Shown here piece by piece: positions 51,631-60,299 of a stretch of DNA of 64,000 nt. Made by a program: the position numbers and the translations under genes. The stretch is from Mesorhizobium loti. Lineage in GTDB: Bacteria > Pseudomonadota > Alphaproteobacteria > Rhizobiales > Rhizobiaceae. The notes below the pieces were generated by a model that saw nothing but the letters and a program-made list of their open reading frames with translations, did not search any database and was not told where the DNA came from. Numbering within the stretch: the stretch's first letter is position 1; the number at the start of each line of letters is the position of its first letter. Where the stretch lies: contig AP017605.1 in the NCBI GenBank assembly GCA_002356515.1, positions 1,612,001-1,676,000 on the forward strand, given 5' to 3'.

Positions 51631-53220
51631 TTGAACAGATTGACCCGAGACCCAAACGATTTGACCACCAGCCCCCTCCTCGACGCCACCGGCGTCGCCA
51701 AAAACTACGGCGCGGTTGCAGCACTTCGCAACGCGTCGCTCTCCGTGCTACCCGGCGAAGTCCACGCGCTGATGGGCGCCAATGGCGCCGGCAAGTCGAC
51801 GCTGGTGAAGATCCTGACCGGGGCGATTTCGGCCAATGCCGGGCACATCCTGATCCGCGGCGAGGCGCGCGACATACGCTCGCCCGCCGCCGCGCGCCGC
51901 GCGGGCCTGCTGCCCGTCTACCAGGAGCCGTCGCTGATTCCCGATCTCGATGTGCTCTCCAATCTCAGGCTCACCGGCACGCCGGTCGAGCCGTTCCGCG
52001 CCTGGGTGCGCGAACTCGGCATTGCCGACCTCGACCTGCGCGACACCGCGCGCGACATTCCGCTGGCCGTGCTGCGCGTACTGGACCTCGCCCGCGCACT
52101 CGCCGTCGAGCCTGACGTGCTGCTGCTCGACGAGATGACGGCGGCCCTGCCCGCCAACCTCGCCGAAAAAGTGCTGGAAGTGGTGCGCCGGCAGGGCGAT
52201 TCGGGGCGCGCTGTGATTTTTATCTCGCACCGTTTCGTCGAAATCTCGGCGCTGTGCGACCGCGCCACCGTGCTGCGCGACGGCGAGACCGTCGGCGTCG
52301 TCGACATCGTGCCGGGCGTCGAGGAAAAGATCGTCGAGCTGATGCTCGGCACCCGCATCGTGAAAACCCATGTCGCCGCGCGCAGCGCCGCCGAGAAGGC
52401 GGCGCCCGCCCCTGCCCGGCCGCGGCTCGCCGTGCACAATCTGCGCGTCGGCAGCAAGCTCAACGACGTCTCCTTCGATCTCAGGGATGGCGAAGTCGCC
52501 GGCGTCGTCGCGCTCGAAGGCCAGGGCCAGGATGAGCTGTTCGCGGCGCTCGCCGGTTCGATCCGCCCCTCGGGCGGCACGATCGAGGTTGACGGCTCTG
52601 AGGTGAAATTTTCGCACCCGATCGACGCCATCCGTGCCGGCATTGCCTATGTGCCGGGCGACCGGTCCGAGGCGCTCGCCATGCAGCGCTCGGTCCGTGA
52701 AAACATCGCGCTGCCCTTCAGCGCCGCCCTGCGCAACTGGGGGCCTATTCCCATGCGTCGCGAGCGCGCCACCGTGCTCAGCGCCATCGAGCGGCTGCAG
52801 ATCGACACGCGCGCGCAAGGCGAGGTGCAGCGCCTGTCCGGCGGCAACCAGCAGAAGGTGACGATCGCCCGCTGGATCGCGGCGGATGCCCGCACCATAC
52901 TGTGCTTCGATCCGACGCGCGGCATCGATGTCGGCACCAAGCAGGAGATCTACAAGCTCCTGCGCGAGCTCGCCGGCCACGGCAAGTCGGTGCTGTTCTA
53001 CACCTCGGAACTGGAAGAGGTGCAGCGCGTCTGCGACCGCGTCATCGTCATCTTCGGCGGCCGCCTGGTCGACATTTTCGCCGTGGAGGAGGCCGACGAG
53101 CCGGCGCTGATGCGCGCCGCCTACGGTCTGCCGCGCGGCGCCAAGGCCGATATCGGGATTTTGGCCGACCCGACCGCCTCCGATGCGCCCTCTTCCGACG
53201 CCTTGGGGACGAAGCCATGA
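51631..53220 (+). CDS. Sugar ABC transporter ATP-binding protein (RbsA type, two NBDs)
   Basis: A 529-residue tandem ATPase. The first half has Walker A GANGAGKST but its signature is degenerate (DIPLAVLRVLDLARAL instead of an LSGGQ form) with Walker B DVLLLDEMTAAL. The second half lacks a standard Walker A (GQGQDELF) but has a good LSGGNQQK signature and CFDPTRGID. No ATG is available, and TTG starts at 51631 or 51661 are the candidates. The stop overlaps the next gene by four bases. Confidence 0.88.
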   Translation: MNRLTRDPNDLTTSPLLDATGVAKNYGAVAALRNASLSVLPGEVHALMGANGAGKSTLVKILTGAISANAGHILIRGEARDIRSPAAARRAGLLPVYQEPSLIPDLDVLSNLRLTGTPVEPFRAWVRELGIADLDLRDTARDIPLAVLRVLDLARALAVEPDVLLLDEMTAALPANLAEKVLEVVRRQGDSGRAVIFISHRFVEISALCDRATVLRDGETVGVVDIVPGVEEKIVELMLGTRIVKTHVAARSAAEKAAPAPARPRLAVHNLRVGSKLNDVSFDLRDGEVAGVVALEGQGQDELFAALAGSIRPSGGTIEVDGSEVKFSHPIDAIRAGIAYVPGDRSEALAMQRSVRENIALPFSAALRNWGPIPMRRERATVLSAIERLQIDTRAQGEVQRLSGGNQQKVTIARWIAADARTILCFDPTRGIDVGTKQEIYKLLRELAGHGKSVLFYTSELEEVQRVCDRVIVIFGGRLVDIFAVEEADEPALMRAAYGLPRGAKADIGILADPTASDAPSSDALGTKP

Positions 53221-54188
53221 GCCATTTCCTGCGCCGCCAGGGCTGGGTCATCGGCCTGTTTGCTCTCCTGATCGTGCTGTTCATCGCCACCAGGATCATC
53301 CAGCCCGGCTATGGCAGCGGCGATTTCGGCTCGCTCGCCCGCGCCGTTCTGCCCTACGCTTTCGCCGTCGCAGCCCAAACGGTCGTCGTCATCGCCGGCG
53401 GCATCGACCTGTCGGTCGCCGCCATGATGGCGCTGACCAGCGTCACCGCGGCCTCGATGATGGCGGGCGCTTCGGAAGAATACGCGCTGTTCGTCGTGCC
53501 CTTCGTGCTCGCCATGGGTCTTGTCCTTGGCGCGCTCAACGGCCTGCTCATCGTCGTCACCCGCGTGCCCGACATCGTCGTCACCCTCGCCATGCTGTTC
53601 GTGCTGCAAGGGGCTGCCCTGCTGGTGCTCGACGCGCCGGGCGGCGGTGCGGCCGAATGGCTGAAGGCGCTGATCTCGGGCACCGTGCCGATCCCCGGCC
53701 TGCCCGACGCCGTCGACGCCTGGGTCCCGAAGGCGCTGCTGGTGCTGGTCGTCTGCCTCTGCGTGATCTGGATACCGCTCAGGCGCGCGCGCCTCGGCCT
53801 CTCCATCTACGCCATCGGCTCCAGCGAACTGGCGGCGTTCCGCTCAGGCGTGCCGGTCAAGCGCACTCGCATCATCGCCTATGCGCTATCGGGCCTGTTC
53901 GCCGCCTTCGGCGGGCTGGCGCTGACCATGAGCACCGGCATCGGCGCCCCCATCCCCGGCCCCTATCTCCTAGCCAGCGTCGCCGCCGTGGTGCTGGGCG
54001 GCGTCGCGCTCGGCGGCGGCAAGGGCGGCCTGCTCGGCCCCATCGTCGCCGTCTTCGTGCTGCGCCTGGTGCGCACCGACCTGACCCTGCTCGCCATCGA
54101 CCCCAACGTCACCGCCATCATCGAAGGCGCCATCATGGTGGCGGTGGTGATGTTCGGTGCGTTCATTACGATGCGGGGGCGGCAATGA
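53217..54188 (+). CDS. Sugar ABC transporter permease 1 (RbsC type)
   Basis: A 323-residue permease. AAQTVVVIAGGIDLSVAAMMALT contains the GGIDLSV hallmark of RbsC-like permeases; about eight to ten hydrophobic segments. The start overlaps the ATPase stop (ATGA). Confidence 0.92.
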   Translation: MSHFLRRQGWVIGLFALLIVLFIATRIIQPGYGSGDFGSLARAVLPYAFAVAAQTVVVIAGGIDLSVAAMMALTSVTAASMMAGASEEYALFVVPFVLAMGLVLGALNGLLIVVTRVPDIVVTLAMLFVLQGAALLVLDAPGGGAAEWLKALISGTVPIPGLPDAVDAWVPKALLVLVVCLCVIWIPLRRARLGLSIYAIGSSELAAFRSGVPVKRTRIIAYALSGLFAAFGGLALTMSTGIGAPIPGPYLLASVAAVVLGGVALGGGKGGLLGPIVAVFVLRLVRTDLTLLAIDPNVTAIIEGAIMVAVVMFGAFITMRGRQ

Positions 54189-54196
54189 GCGAGAGT

Positions 54197-54378
54197 AGCG
54201 CTCTACGAGGCCCCCCTCTGTCCTACCGGACATCTCCCCCTCAAGGGGGGAGATTGGCAGCTTCAATGCCTCACTCCTTCTTGCAACGTAGACAATTGGC
54301 GAAAGCCATCGTGCCATCCGATCTCCCCCCTAGAGGGGGAGATGTCCGGCAGGACAGAGGGGGGCGCCGTAGAGCGCT
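54197..54378. repeat. Palindromic intergenic element (MITE-like), copy 4
   Basis: AGCGCTCTACGAGG at the left and CGTAGAGCGCT at the right are inverted ends, and the inner CCCCCTCTGTCC / GGACAGAGGGGG arms match the other copies. It sits between the two permease genes. Confidence 0.9.
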
Positions 54379-54405
54379 GCCCTCCCAGAACATCGGGCAA
54401 ACCCC

Positions 54406-55452
54406 ATGAGCACCACCGCGATCACCCCCGTCCCCTTCGGCCGCCGCATAAAACGCTTCATGGCCGACCGGCCGCTCGTCCCGCTGATCATCCTGCTCGT
54501 CATCCTGGTGGTGATCCTGCAGATCCTGCGCCCCGGCATCGTCAACGAGCGCTGGATCGGCAACACCATCAAATTCGCCATTCCGCTGGCGATCCTCGCC
54601 GGCTGCCAGACCATGACCATGCTGACCGGCGGCATCGACCTGTCGGTCGGCACGGTGGCGACGATGAGCGCCTTCATCATGGCCACGCAAATCGTCAGCC
54701 AGGACCCGGCGGTGGCCTTCCTGCTGGCGATGATGCCGGCGGTACTGATCGGCCTCGTCAACGGCATCGGCGTCGGCGTCTTCCGCGTCCACCCGCTGAT
54801 CATGACGCTGGGCACCAGCCTGATCGGCACCGGCTGCCTGCAGGTCTACCAGCGCACCGTGATCGCCTCGGGTGCCAAAATCCCCGACTTCCTCGCCTGG
54901 CTCGGCACCGGCGTCACCCGCCTGCCGGACGCATGGATGCCTTCGGAGACGGCGCGCCAATGGCTGACCGATGCAGGCATCGGTTTCAGCTTCCCCAACG
55001 CGCTTCTGCTCTACGTGCCGCTGGCAGCACTCATCGTCTTCACGCTGGCCCGCACCGGCTTCGGCCGCCTGCTCTACGCCGTCGGCGACAATGAACGCGC
55101 AACCCGCCTGTCGGGCGTGCAATACTGGCAGGTCATCACCGCGCTCTACGTCACCTCGAGCCTGCTCGCCGGCATCACCGGCCTGCTCTATATCGGCCTG
55201 ATCAAGGCCCCGTCCCTGTCACTCGCCGAACCCCTGGTGCTGCCCTCGGTGGCCGCCGCCGTCATCGGTGGCACCTCGATCTTCGGCGGCCGCGGCGGCT
55301 ACACCGGCACCATCATCGGCGCCCTGATCCTGACCGTGCTGACGACGCTGCTGACGATTTTGCAGATGCCGGAGGGGGCACGGCGGATTTTGTTTGGGTT
55401 GATCGTGCTGTTCGTGACGGCGGCTTATTTGCGGATTGTGGAGGAGCGGTAG
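54406..55452 (+). CDS. Sugar ABC transporter permease 2 (RbsC type)
   Basis: A 348-residue permease with the hallmark TMLTGGIDLSVGTVATMSAF near residue 70 and about ten hydrophobic segments. It pairs with permease 1 to form a hetero-dimeric channel. Its 3' end (55329-55452) is repeated in diverged form at 56080-56201. Confidence 0.92.
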   Translation: MSTTAITPVPFGRRIKRFMADRPLVPLIILLVILVVILQILRPGIVNERWIGNTIKFAIPLAILAGCQTMTMLTGGIDLSVGTVATMSAFIMATQIVSQDPAVAFLLAMMPAVLIGLVNGIGVGVFRVHPLIMTLGTSLIGTGCLQVYQRTVIASGAKIPDFLAWLGTGVTRLPDAWMPSETARQWLTDAGIGFSFPNALLLYVPLAALIVFTLARTGFGRLLYAVGDNERATRLSGVQYWQVITALYVTSSLLAGITGLLYIGLIKAPSLSLAEPLVLPSVAAAVIGGTSIFGGRGGYTGTIIGALILTVLTTLLTILQMPEGARRILFGLIVLFVTAAYLRIVEER

Positions 55453-55485
55453 GGGGGGTGTAGTGAATCTGATCAACAGCGGGTC

Positions 55486-56070
55486 TTAGGAATTAGCGTT
55501 CGGACTGGAAACGGTGGTAAGCGATATCACCGGCTGCTTTTCCTTCTTGACCCTCGCCCTTTTTGGCGGTGGGTCCACTTGATCTAGCATCTTCTTCCAA
55601 TACTTGTAGACGCGCTTGGCGATCGCATCGAGCGGGATGTTCTTCCTCCCGGCCTGCATCCTCACGGTTGACGTGCCGCCATATGGTCCCGCCCCATAAC
55701 TACCCTGCCCCCACCCAGAGGTCATGATCACGGTGTTTGCGCTGTGGTGCATGGGCGTTGACGGAGGGTTCCTTCCGCGCGGTAGCAGTTCAACGTGTTT
55801 CGAAGCGTTGTTAAGATCTCGAATGAAGCCCGCTTCATTGACATTCTGCTCAACGACGTTGTGCCATAAACCCCCGGCAGATGTCACGCCATAGGTCGTT
55901 TGGAGCTGTGCCTTGTGATAGTGCCACATCCATTCGTGGAAATGATATAAGCTCGTCGTCATCGCATAGATGGTCTGGAAATTGGCCGCACTCGCAAAGT
56001 ATAGATTAAACGCCGGCGTTACGACTTCCTCGAAGTAGTCTCTGGCACTTACAAGTTTGGTCTTGGACAT
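55486..56070 (-). CDS. Unknown protein in the accessory cassette (194 aa)
   Basis: A soluble 194-residue protein. The first half is helical and aromatic-rich (ARDYFEEVVTPAFNLYFASAANFQ, LYHFHEWMWHYHKAQ) and includes FIRDLNNASKHVEL, a form seen in several accessory-genome proteins of unknown function that resemble HEPN-like helices. The C-terminus is Lys/Pro-rich. It is AT-rich compared with its neighbours and points away from the OLD-family gene. The MSKTKLV start has GGGGGATAAGG upstream. No function is assigned. Confidence 0.65.
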   Translation of the reverse strand: MSKTKLVSARDYFEEVVTPAFNLYFASAANFQTIYAMTTSLYHFHEWMWHYHKAQLQTTYGVTSAGGLWHNVVEQNVNEAGFIRDLNNASKHVELLPRGRNPPSTPMHHSANTVIMTSGWGQGSYGAGPYGGTSTVRMQAGRKNIPLDAIAKRVYKYWKKMLDQVDPPPKRARVKKEKQPVISLTTVSSPNANS

Positions 56071-56079
56071 CCTTATCCC

Positions 56080-56201
56080 CCTTACGGTGCTGACGACCCT
56101 GCTGACCATCCTGCAAATCCCCGTGGGCGGCAAGGCGGATATTGTTCGGATTAATCGTATTCGTCATGGCGGCTTATTTGCGGATTGCGTAGAAGCGGTA
56201 G
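56080..56201 (+). pseudogene. Diverged second copy of the permease 2 gene end
   Basis: This 122-base stretch aligns end to end with 55329-55452, including the TAG stop and the GGCGGCTTATTTGCGGATTG block, but with many substitutions and small gaps that break the frame. It is a direct-orientation remnant of an RbsC-type gene end. Confidence 0.85.
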
Positions 56202-56333
56202 AGAGGACGGTGACTGTTGACCCCCATCGGACGTAGAAACCACAGCTAAGTCTGCTCGCACGTATCGGAGCGATTTTCCTCTGGCGCATCAGCTGCTTCT
56301 CTATATAACTTTGACGAGGGGAAGGGGCAGAAG

Positions 56334-58754
56334 ATGAAACTGGGGAAAGTATTCGCACGCTTCTATAAGTCGTTCAATTACGATCATCATCGTAAAGCGC
56401 ACCGCGATGCAAAGGCTCGACCTTGGGAGATGACTGGACCGCTTTGGTATCCCTACATCGAAGTGCCGATCGATGCGCGGATCACTACAATCGTGGGTGC
56501 CAACGAATCCGGCAAAAGCCACCTGCTCGGAGCGATCAGCAAGGCCATTTCAGGCGACGGTTTCAGGCATCAGGATCTGTGCCGTTACTGTGATTTCTTC
56601 AATGTCGAGCGGGGCAACGAATTTTGGCCGCACTTGGGTGTCGCCTGGTCCGATGTCACCAGTGACGAGGTGACGAAGATCAGAGCGGAGGTCTCTGGAG
56701 CACCTGAGACTTTTGACTCCTTTCTGATGTTCCGAGAGGGACCCAATCGCCTTGATCTGTATTTTCCAGACGGAATCGGTGGGTATCAGCGCGAGCAGCT
56801 ATTGAATGACGAAGCACAGAGCTTCGGCAAGGCGTATCTCCCCAAGGTCTTTACAATCCAGTCCGACGTAGCGCTACCTGGAGCGTTGCCGACCTCCGAG
56901 CTGGTCGAGGCGCAGAGCCATCCTGTGCACGATCGGTATGCACGCAGGCAGTCCCTCGCCATCACCAGAATTCTTCAAGGTGTCTGGGCGGGCGACTCTG
57001 AACGCTTTGCCAAGGAACTGCCCAACGCAGCAAAGAAAATCGTTCCGATCATTTCTAAAATGGACGAGAGTCCTGCTGCACAGGAAGAGTTGAAACGGTC
57101 CTATGAACTCGCGCGCAAACTGCTACTACAGTTGGCGAACGTCGAACCAGAGCGTCTTGTCGAACTAGCTCAGTTTATCGAAGCCGGCGAGAACGGTCAC
57201 GTAACAGCGCTGACTGAGAGCATCAATAGCCAGCTAGAGAAGAGACTTAATTTCCCCAAATATTGGGTGCAAGATCGTGACTTTCAACTGAGAGTAACGG
57301 CACTAGAATCCGACCTAGTCTTTACTATCCGCGACCGCACCGGTACCCAGTATACATTCGATGAGAGAAGCGCGGGACTCAAGTATTTTCTATCCTACTT
57401 CATTCAATCACAGACCCACAAACCGGACCCCGATCGCTCTGAAATTCTGCTCATGGACGAGCCCGACGCGTATCTCTCTGCTGAGGCACAACAGGACTTG
57501 CTCAAGATCTTCCGGGGCTTCGCTGAGCCGGACGGTGACGCCCGGCCGGTACAAGTCGTTTACGTGACGCACTCTCCGTTCCTCCTCGACAAGAACCGTG
57601 CCGAGCGAATTCGCGTCTTGCAGAAGGGAAAAGGTTCGGACGGAACGCGCGTCATAAAGAACGCTTCACAAAATCACTACGAGCCTTTGCGATCCGCATT
57701 TGGCTCCTATGTTGGCGAGACGGCTTTTATCGGCGCCTGCAATCTTTTGGTCGAAGGTGTTGCTGATCAAGTCTTACTCGCCGGGCTATCACGAGCGGTC
57801 CAGCGTCGTGGGGTCTCTAGCGAAGCTGAATTGCTTGATCTCAACCGGATCGTGTTGGTTCCGTGCGGCTCTGCCGATCATGTCCCATACATGTTGTACT
57901 TGATCCGCGGCCGAGACAGCGACGCTCCATCAGTAATCATTCTGCTCGACTCCGACAAAAAAGGGAACGAGGTTGCCGAGCGGTTGCGCAAAGAAGACAA
58001 GGCAACGCGACGGCTAATAAATCCCGACTACGTTATGCAGTTTGCTAAGTTCGATATCATCAACGATGGCAGCCATCGTATGGAAGAGCCAGAAGACCTT
58101 CTTCCGCTTCCGCTCGCGGTGGCGGCGGCCAATCGCTATTTTGAGGAGGTCGCCGAGTTCCGTGATGGTAACCCCATTGTCCTTGTGCAGGAAGAAGTTT
58201 CTGGCCATCTTGGGCCTACGGCCGGTATGTTCGATGCGCTGGCCACCACCGCTGCCGCTCATGGCGGTCATATTGACAAAATCGGCTTGGCACGTGCCAT
58301 CGTTGGGCTTTGTGAGGCGCAGGGCCAAAGCCCAGGGCTTGAGCAAGCCATCAAGACTTTTCTCGACGACATGAAGGTCCTTTTTCGCGGGATCAACCGC
58401 AAGCGTCGCTCAGCCGATGAGGAGAGATTGCGTCACAGGGTGAAAGCGTTGATCGAGCAGCAACGCAAGATCTTTTTGCAAGATCATCCTAACGGTGCGA
58501 CTCACGAGCAAGGGCTATTTCTTTTTGAGCGGATTGAAGATGGCCTTGATCATTCGTTGGATGCCAAGGCGATCCGCGATGAGATGTTGGCGCTGACAGT
58601 CGAGTTCGGACTGGACGGTGAGCCTTCGGAATCAATTACGGATTTCAATATTTTCGTTGCGAAGTTGCAGGTACTCAAGGACGCGTTTGCGATCAGGGAG
58701 GAGGCGACGAGCACCGAGAGAAACGACCCGGTGGTTACAGCGGTGGTATCCTAG
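56334..58754 (+). CDS. OLD-family ATP-dependent nuclease (AAA ATPase plus TOPRIM)
   Basis: An 806-residue protein. Walker A is IVGANESGKS at about 53-62, Walker B ILLMDEPDAYLS at about 371, followed by a TOPRIM domain: the ENLLVEGVADQVLL-like glutamate motif and the VIILLDSDKKG DxD motif. OLD-family enzymes cut DNA and include anti-phage defence proteins (P2 Old, GajA-like). A GGGGAAGGGG site precedes the ATG. Codon use is visibly more AT-rich than the surroundings, a sign of transfer. No UvrD-like GajB partner follows. Confidence 0.9.
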   Translation: MKLGKVFARFYKSFNYDHHRKAHRDAKARPWEMTGPLWYPYIEVPIDARITTIVGANESGKSHLLGAISKAISGDGFRHQDLCRYCDFFNVERGNEFWPHLGVAWSDVTSDEVTKIRAEVSGAPETFDSFLMFREGPNRLDLYFPDGIGGYQREQLLNDEAQSFGKAYLPKVFTIQSDVALPGALPTSELVEAQSHPVHDRYARRQSLAITRILQGVWAGDSERFAKELPNAAKKIVPIISKMDESPAAQEELKRSYELARKLLLQLANVEPERLVELAQFIEAGENGHVTALTESINSQLEKRLNFPKYWVQDRDFQLRVTALESDLVFTIRDRTGTQYTFDERSAGLKYFLSYFIQSQTHKPDPDRSEILLMDEPDAYLSAEAQQDLLKIFRGFAEPDGDARPVQVVYVTHSPFLLDKNRAERIRVLQKGKGSDGTRVIKNASQNHYEPLRSAFGSYVGETAFIGACNLLVEGVADQVLLAGLSRAVQRRGVSSEAELLDLNRIVLVPCGSADHVPYMLYLIRGRDSDAPSVIILLDSDKKGNEVAERLRKEDKATRRLINPDYVMQFAKFDIINDGSHRMEEPEDLLPLPLAVAAANRYFEEVAEFRDGNPIVLVQEEVSGHLGPTAGMFDALATTAAAHGGHIDKIGLARAIVGLCEAQGQSPGLEQAIKTFLDDMKVLFRGINRKRRSADEERLRHRVKALIEQQRKIFLQDHPNGATHEQGLFLFERIEDGLDHSLDAKAIRDEMLALTVEFGLDGEPSESITDFNIFVAKLQVLKDAFAIREEATSTERNDPVVTAVVS

Positions 58755-58803
58755 AAAAGCCAGAGATCGGCGCGCGCCGACGAAAGTGATGACACTGAAC
58801 TCT

Positions 58804-59088
58804 TTAGGTCGCCTCGACAAACCGTGCCCCCGCTATCCTTGCCGTCAGATACCGCCCAGCCTCCACCCGCACCGCCCGGTCACCCCTGCGATGCAACACC
58901 AGCGTCGGCACCCTGACTTTTGACAGCAGCGGCCGGACATCGGCGTTGCGCATCAGGCCCGCCGACCAGGCGCGCGCCTGGCGGTCGGCGGTCCGGCGCG
59001 AAGGTCGCGAATGGCCGCCTTGCCAGTCCTGCCAATTCGAAAGTCCGACCTGCTGCCAGGTCTTGACGAAAATCGGTCCGCCTGACAC
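58804..59088 (-). pseudogene. Decayed copy of the SARP-hydrolase fusion gene end
   Basis: The frame encodes a C-terminal fragment (NADVRPLLSKVRVPTLVLHR, GDRAVRVEAGRYLTARIAGARFVEAT) nearly identical to the end of the fusion gene at 60300-61823. It lacks the start, the nucleophile region and the last ~20 residues, and carries internal deletions. It sits beyond the OLD gene end. Confidence 0.8.
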
Positions 59089-59141
59089 GAGGGCAGATGG
59101 GGCATTCGCGCCATGGACGACGAGCAGGCGGTGGGCAAGCT

Positions 59142-60200
59142 GTGAAGCGCTTTTTTCGATTGCTTGCCGCCGTGGTGATGGCGTCCGGCGTGGCCGGCTG
59201 CACCAGCGTCTCCTACTATGCGCAGTCGCTGGAGGGCCATGTGCAGATCATGGCCGCGCGGAAAAATGTCGGAAAGCTCATCCACGATCCCTCGACGCCT
59301 GTGGCATTGCGCACGAAGTTGACGTCGGCGAGCGCCATACGTCGCTTTGCCACGGATGAACTGGCGCTCCCCGATAACAGCAGCTACCGCAGCTATGTCG
59401 ACATCGGCCGGGACAATGTGACCTTTGCCGTTTTTGCCGCGCCGCAATTCTCGCTCACGCCACGGACATGGTGCTTTCCGGTCTTCGGCTGCGTTCCGTA
59501 CCGGGGCTACTTTTCCCAGAAATCCGCGGTTGAAAGTGCCGCCGAACTGCAGCGACAAGGGCTGGACGTCTACGTCTCGGGCGTCACTGCCTATTCCACG
59601 CTGGGCTGGTTCAGCGACCCGCTGCTCAGCACCATGCTGCGTCAGGACGCCATATATCTCGCAGGCCTCATCTTCCATGAACTGGCGCATCAGGAAATCT
59701 ATGTGAACGGCGACTCCGCGTTCAACGAGGCTTTCGCGGTCGCCGTCGAAACCACCGGGGTGAGGAAATGGCTGCGCGCCACCGGCAATCGCGCCGGACT
59801 GCGCAGTTATGAAATCGATCGCCAGCGCAAAGCGGATTTTCTCGGACTGATAGCGAAAACGCGGGAGGAGTTGAGGCAGGTCTATGCCAGCCCCCGCACC
59901 TCGCAGCAGATGGCTGCCGCCAAAACAGCCGCGATCGACAGGCTGCGGGTGCGCTACCGGCAAATGCGCGACAGGCGCTGGGCCGGATATCGCGGATACG
60001 ATGCCTGGTTCAACAACCCCATCAACAACGCAAAGCTCGCCGCGACGTCCGTCTACGGCGAACAGGTTCCGGCGTTCCTTCGCCTGTATGATTTGTGCTC
60101 AGGCGATTATCCAAGGTTCTATGCTTCCGTACGGCGGATTGCGGCATTGCCCGAGCCTTCCCGTGCGGAGGCACTGAGGAACGCGACGACGTGTCATTGA
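59142..60200 (+). CDS. Putative aminopeptidase lipoprotein (COG4324 type)
   Basis: A 352-residue protein with a lipoprotein signal (KRFFRLLAAVVMASGVAGCTS, Cys20). The zinc motif HELAHQ (HExxH, about 196) with a downstream NEAFA glutamate marks a metalloprotease of the predicted aminopeptidase family. A GTG start at 59142 is preferred to the in-frame ATG at 59097, which lacks a signal-like beginning. Confidence 0.8.
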   Translation: MKRFFRLLAAVVMASGVAGCTSVSYYAQSLEGHVQIMAARKNVGKLIHDPSTPVALRTKLTSASAIRRFATDELALPDNSSYRSYVDIGRDNVTFAVFAAPQFSLTPRTWCFPVFGCVPYRGYFSQKSAVESAAELQRQGLDVYVSGVTAYSTLGWFSDPLLSTMLRQDAIYLAGLIFHELAHQEIYVNGDSAFNEAFAVAVETTGVRKWLRATGNRAGLRSYEIDRQRKADFLGLIAKTREELRQVYASPRTSQQMAAAKTAAIDRLRVRYRQMRDRRWAGYRGYDAWFNNPINNAKLAATSVYGEQVPAFLRLYDLCSGDYPRFYASVRRIAALPEPSRAEALRNATTCH

Positions 60201-60299
60201 CGTCGACCAGCACGGCGGCCGGCCTCGCAAGCTCGGCCGTGACCAGCGCCGGTTCTGACCGGCGCGCGCGGGAGCGGGGCCGGCCTCACCGTCCGCTCG

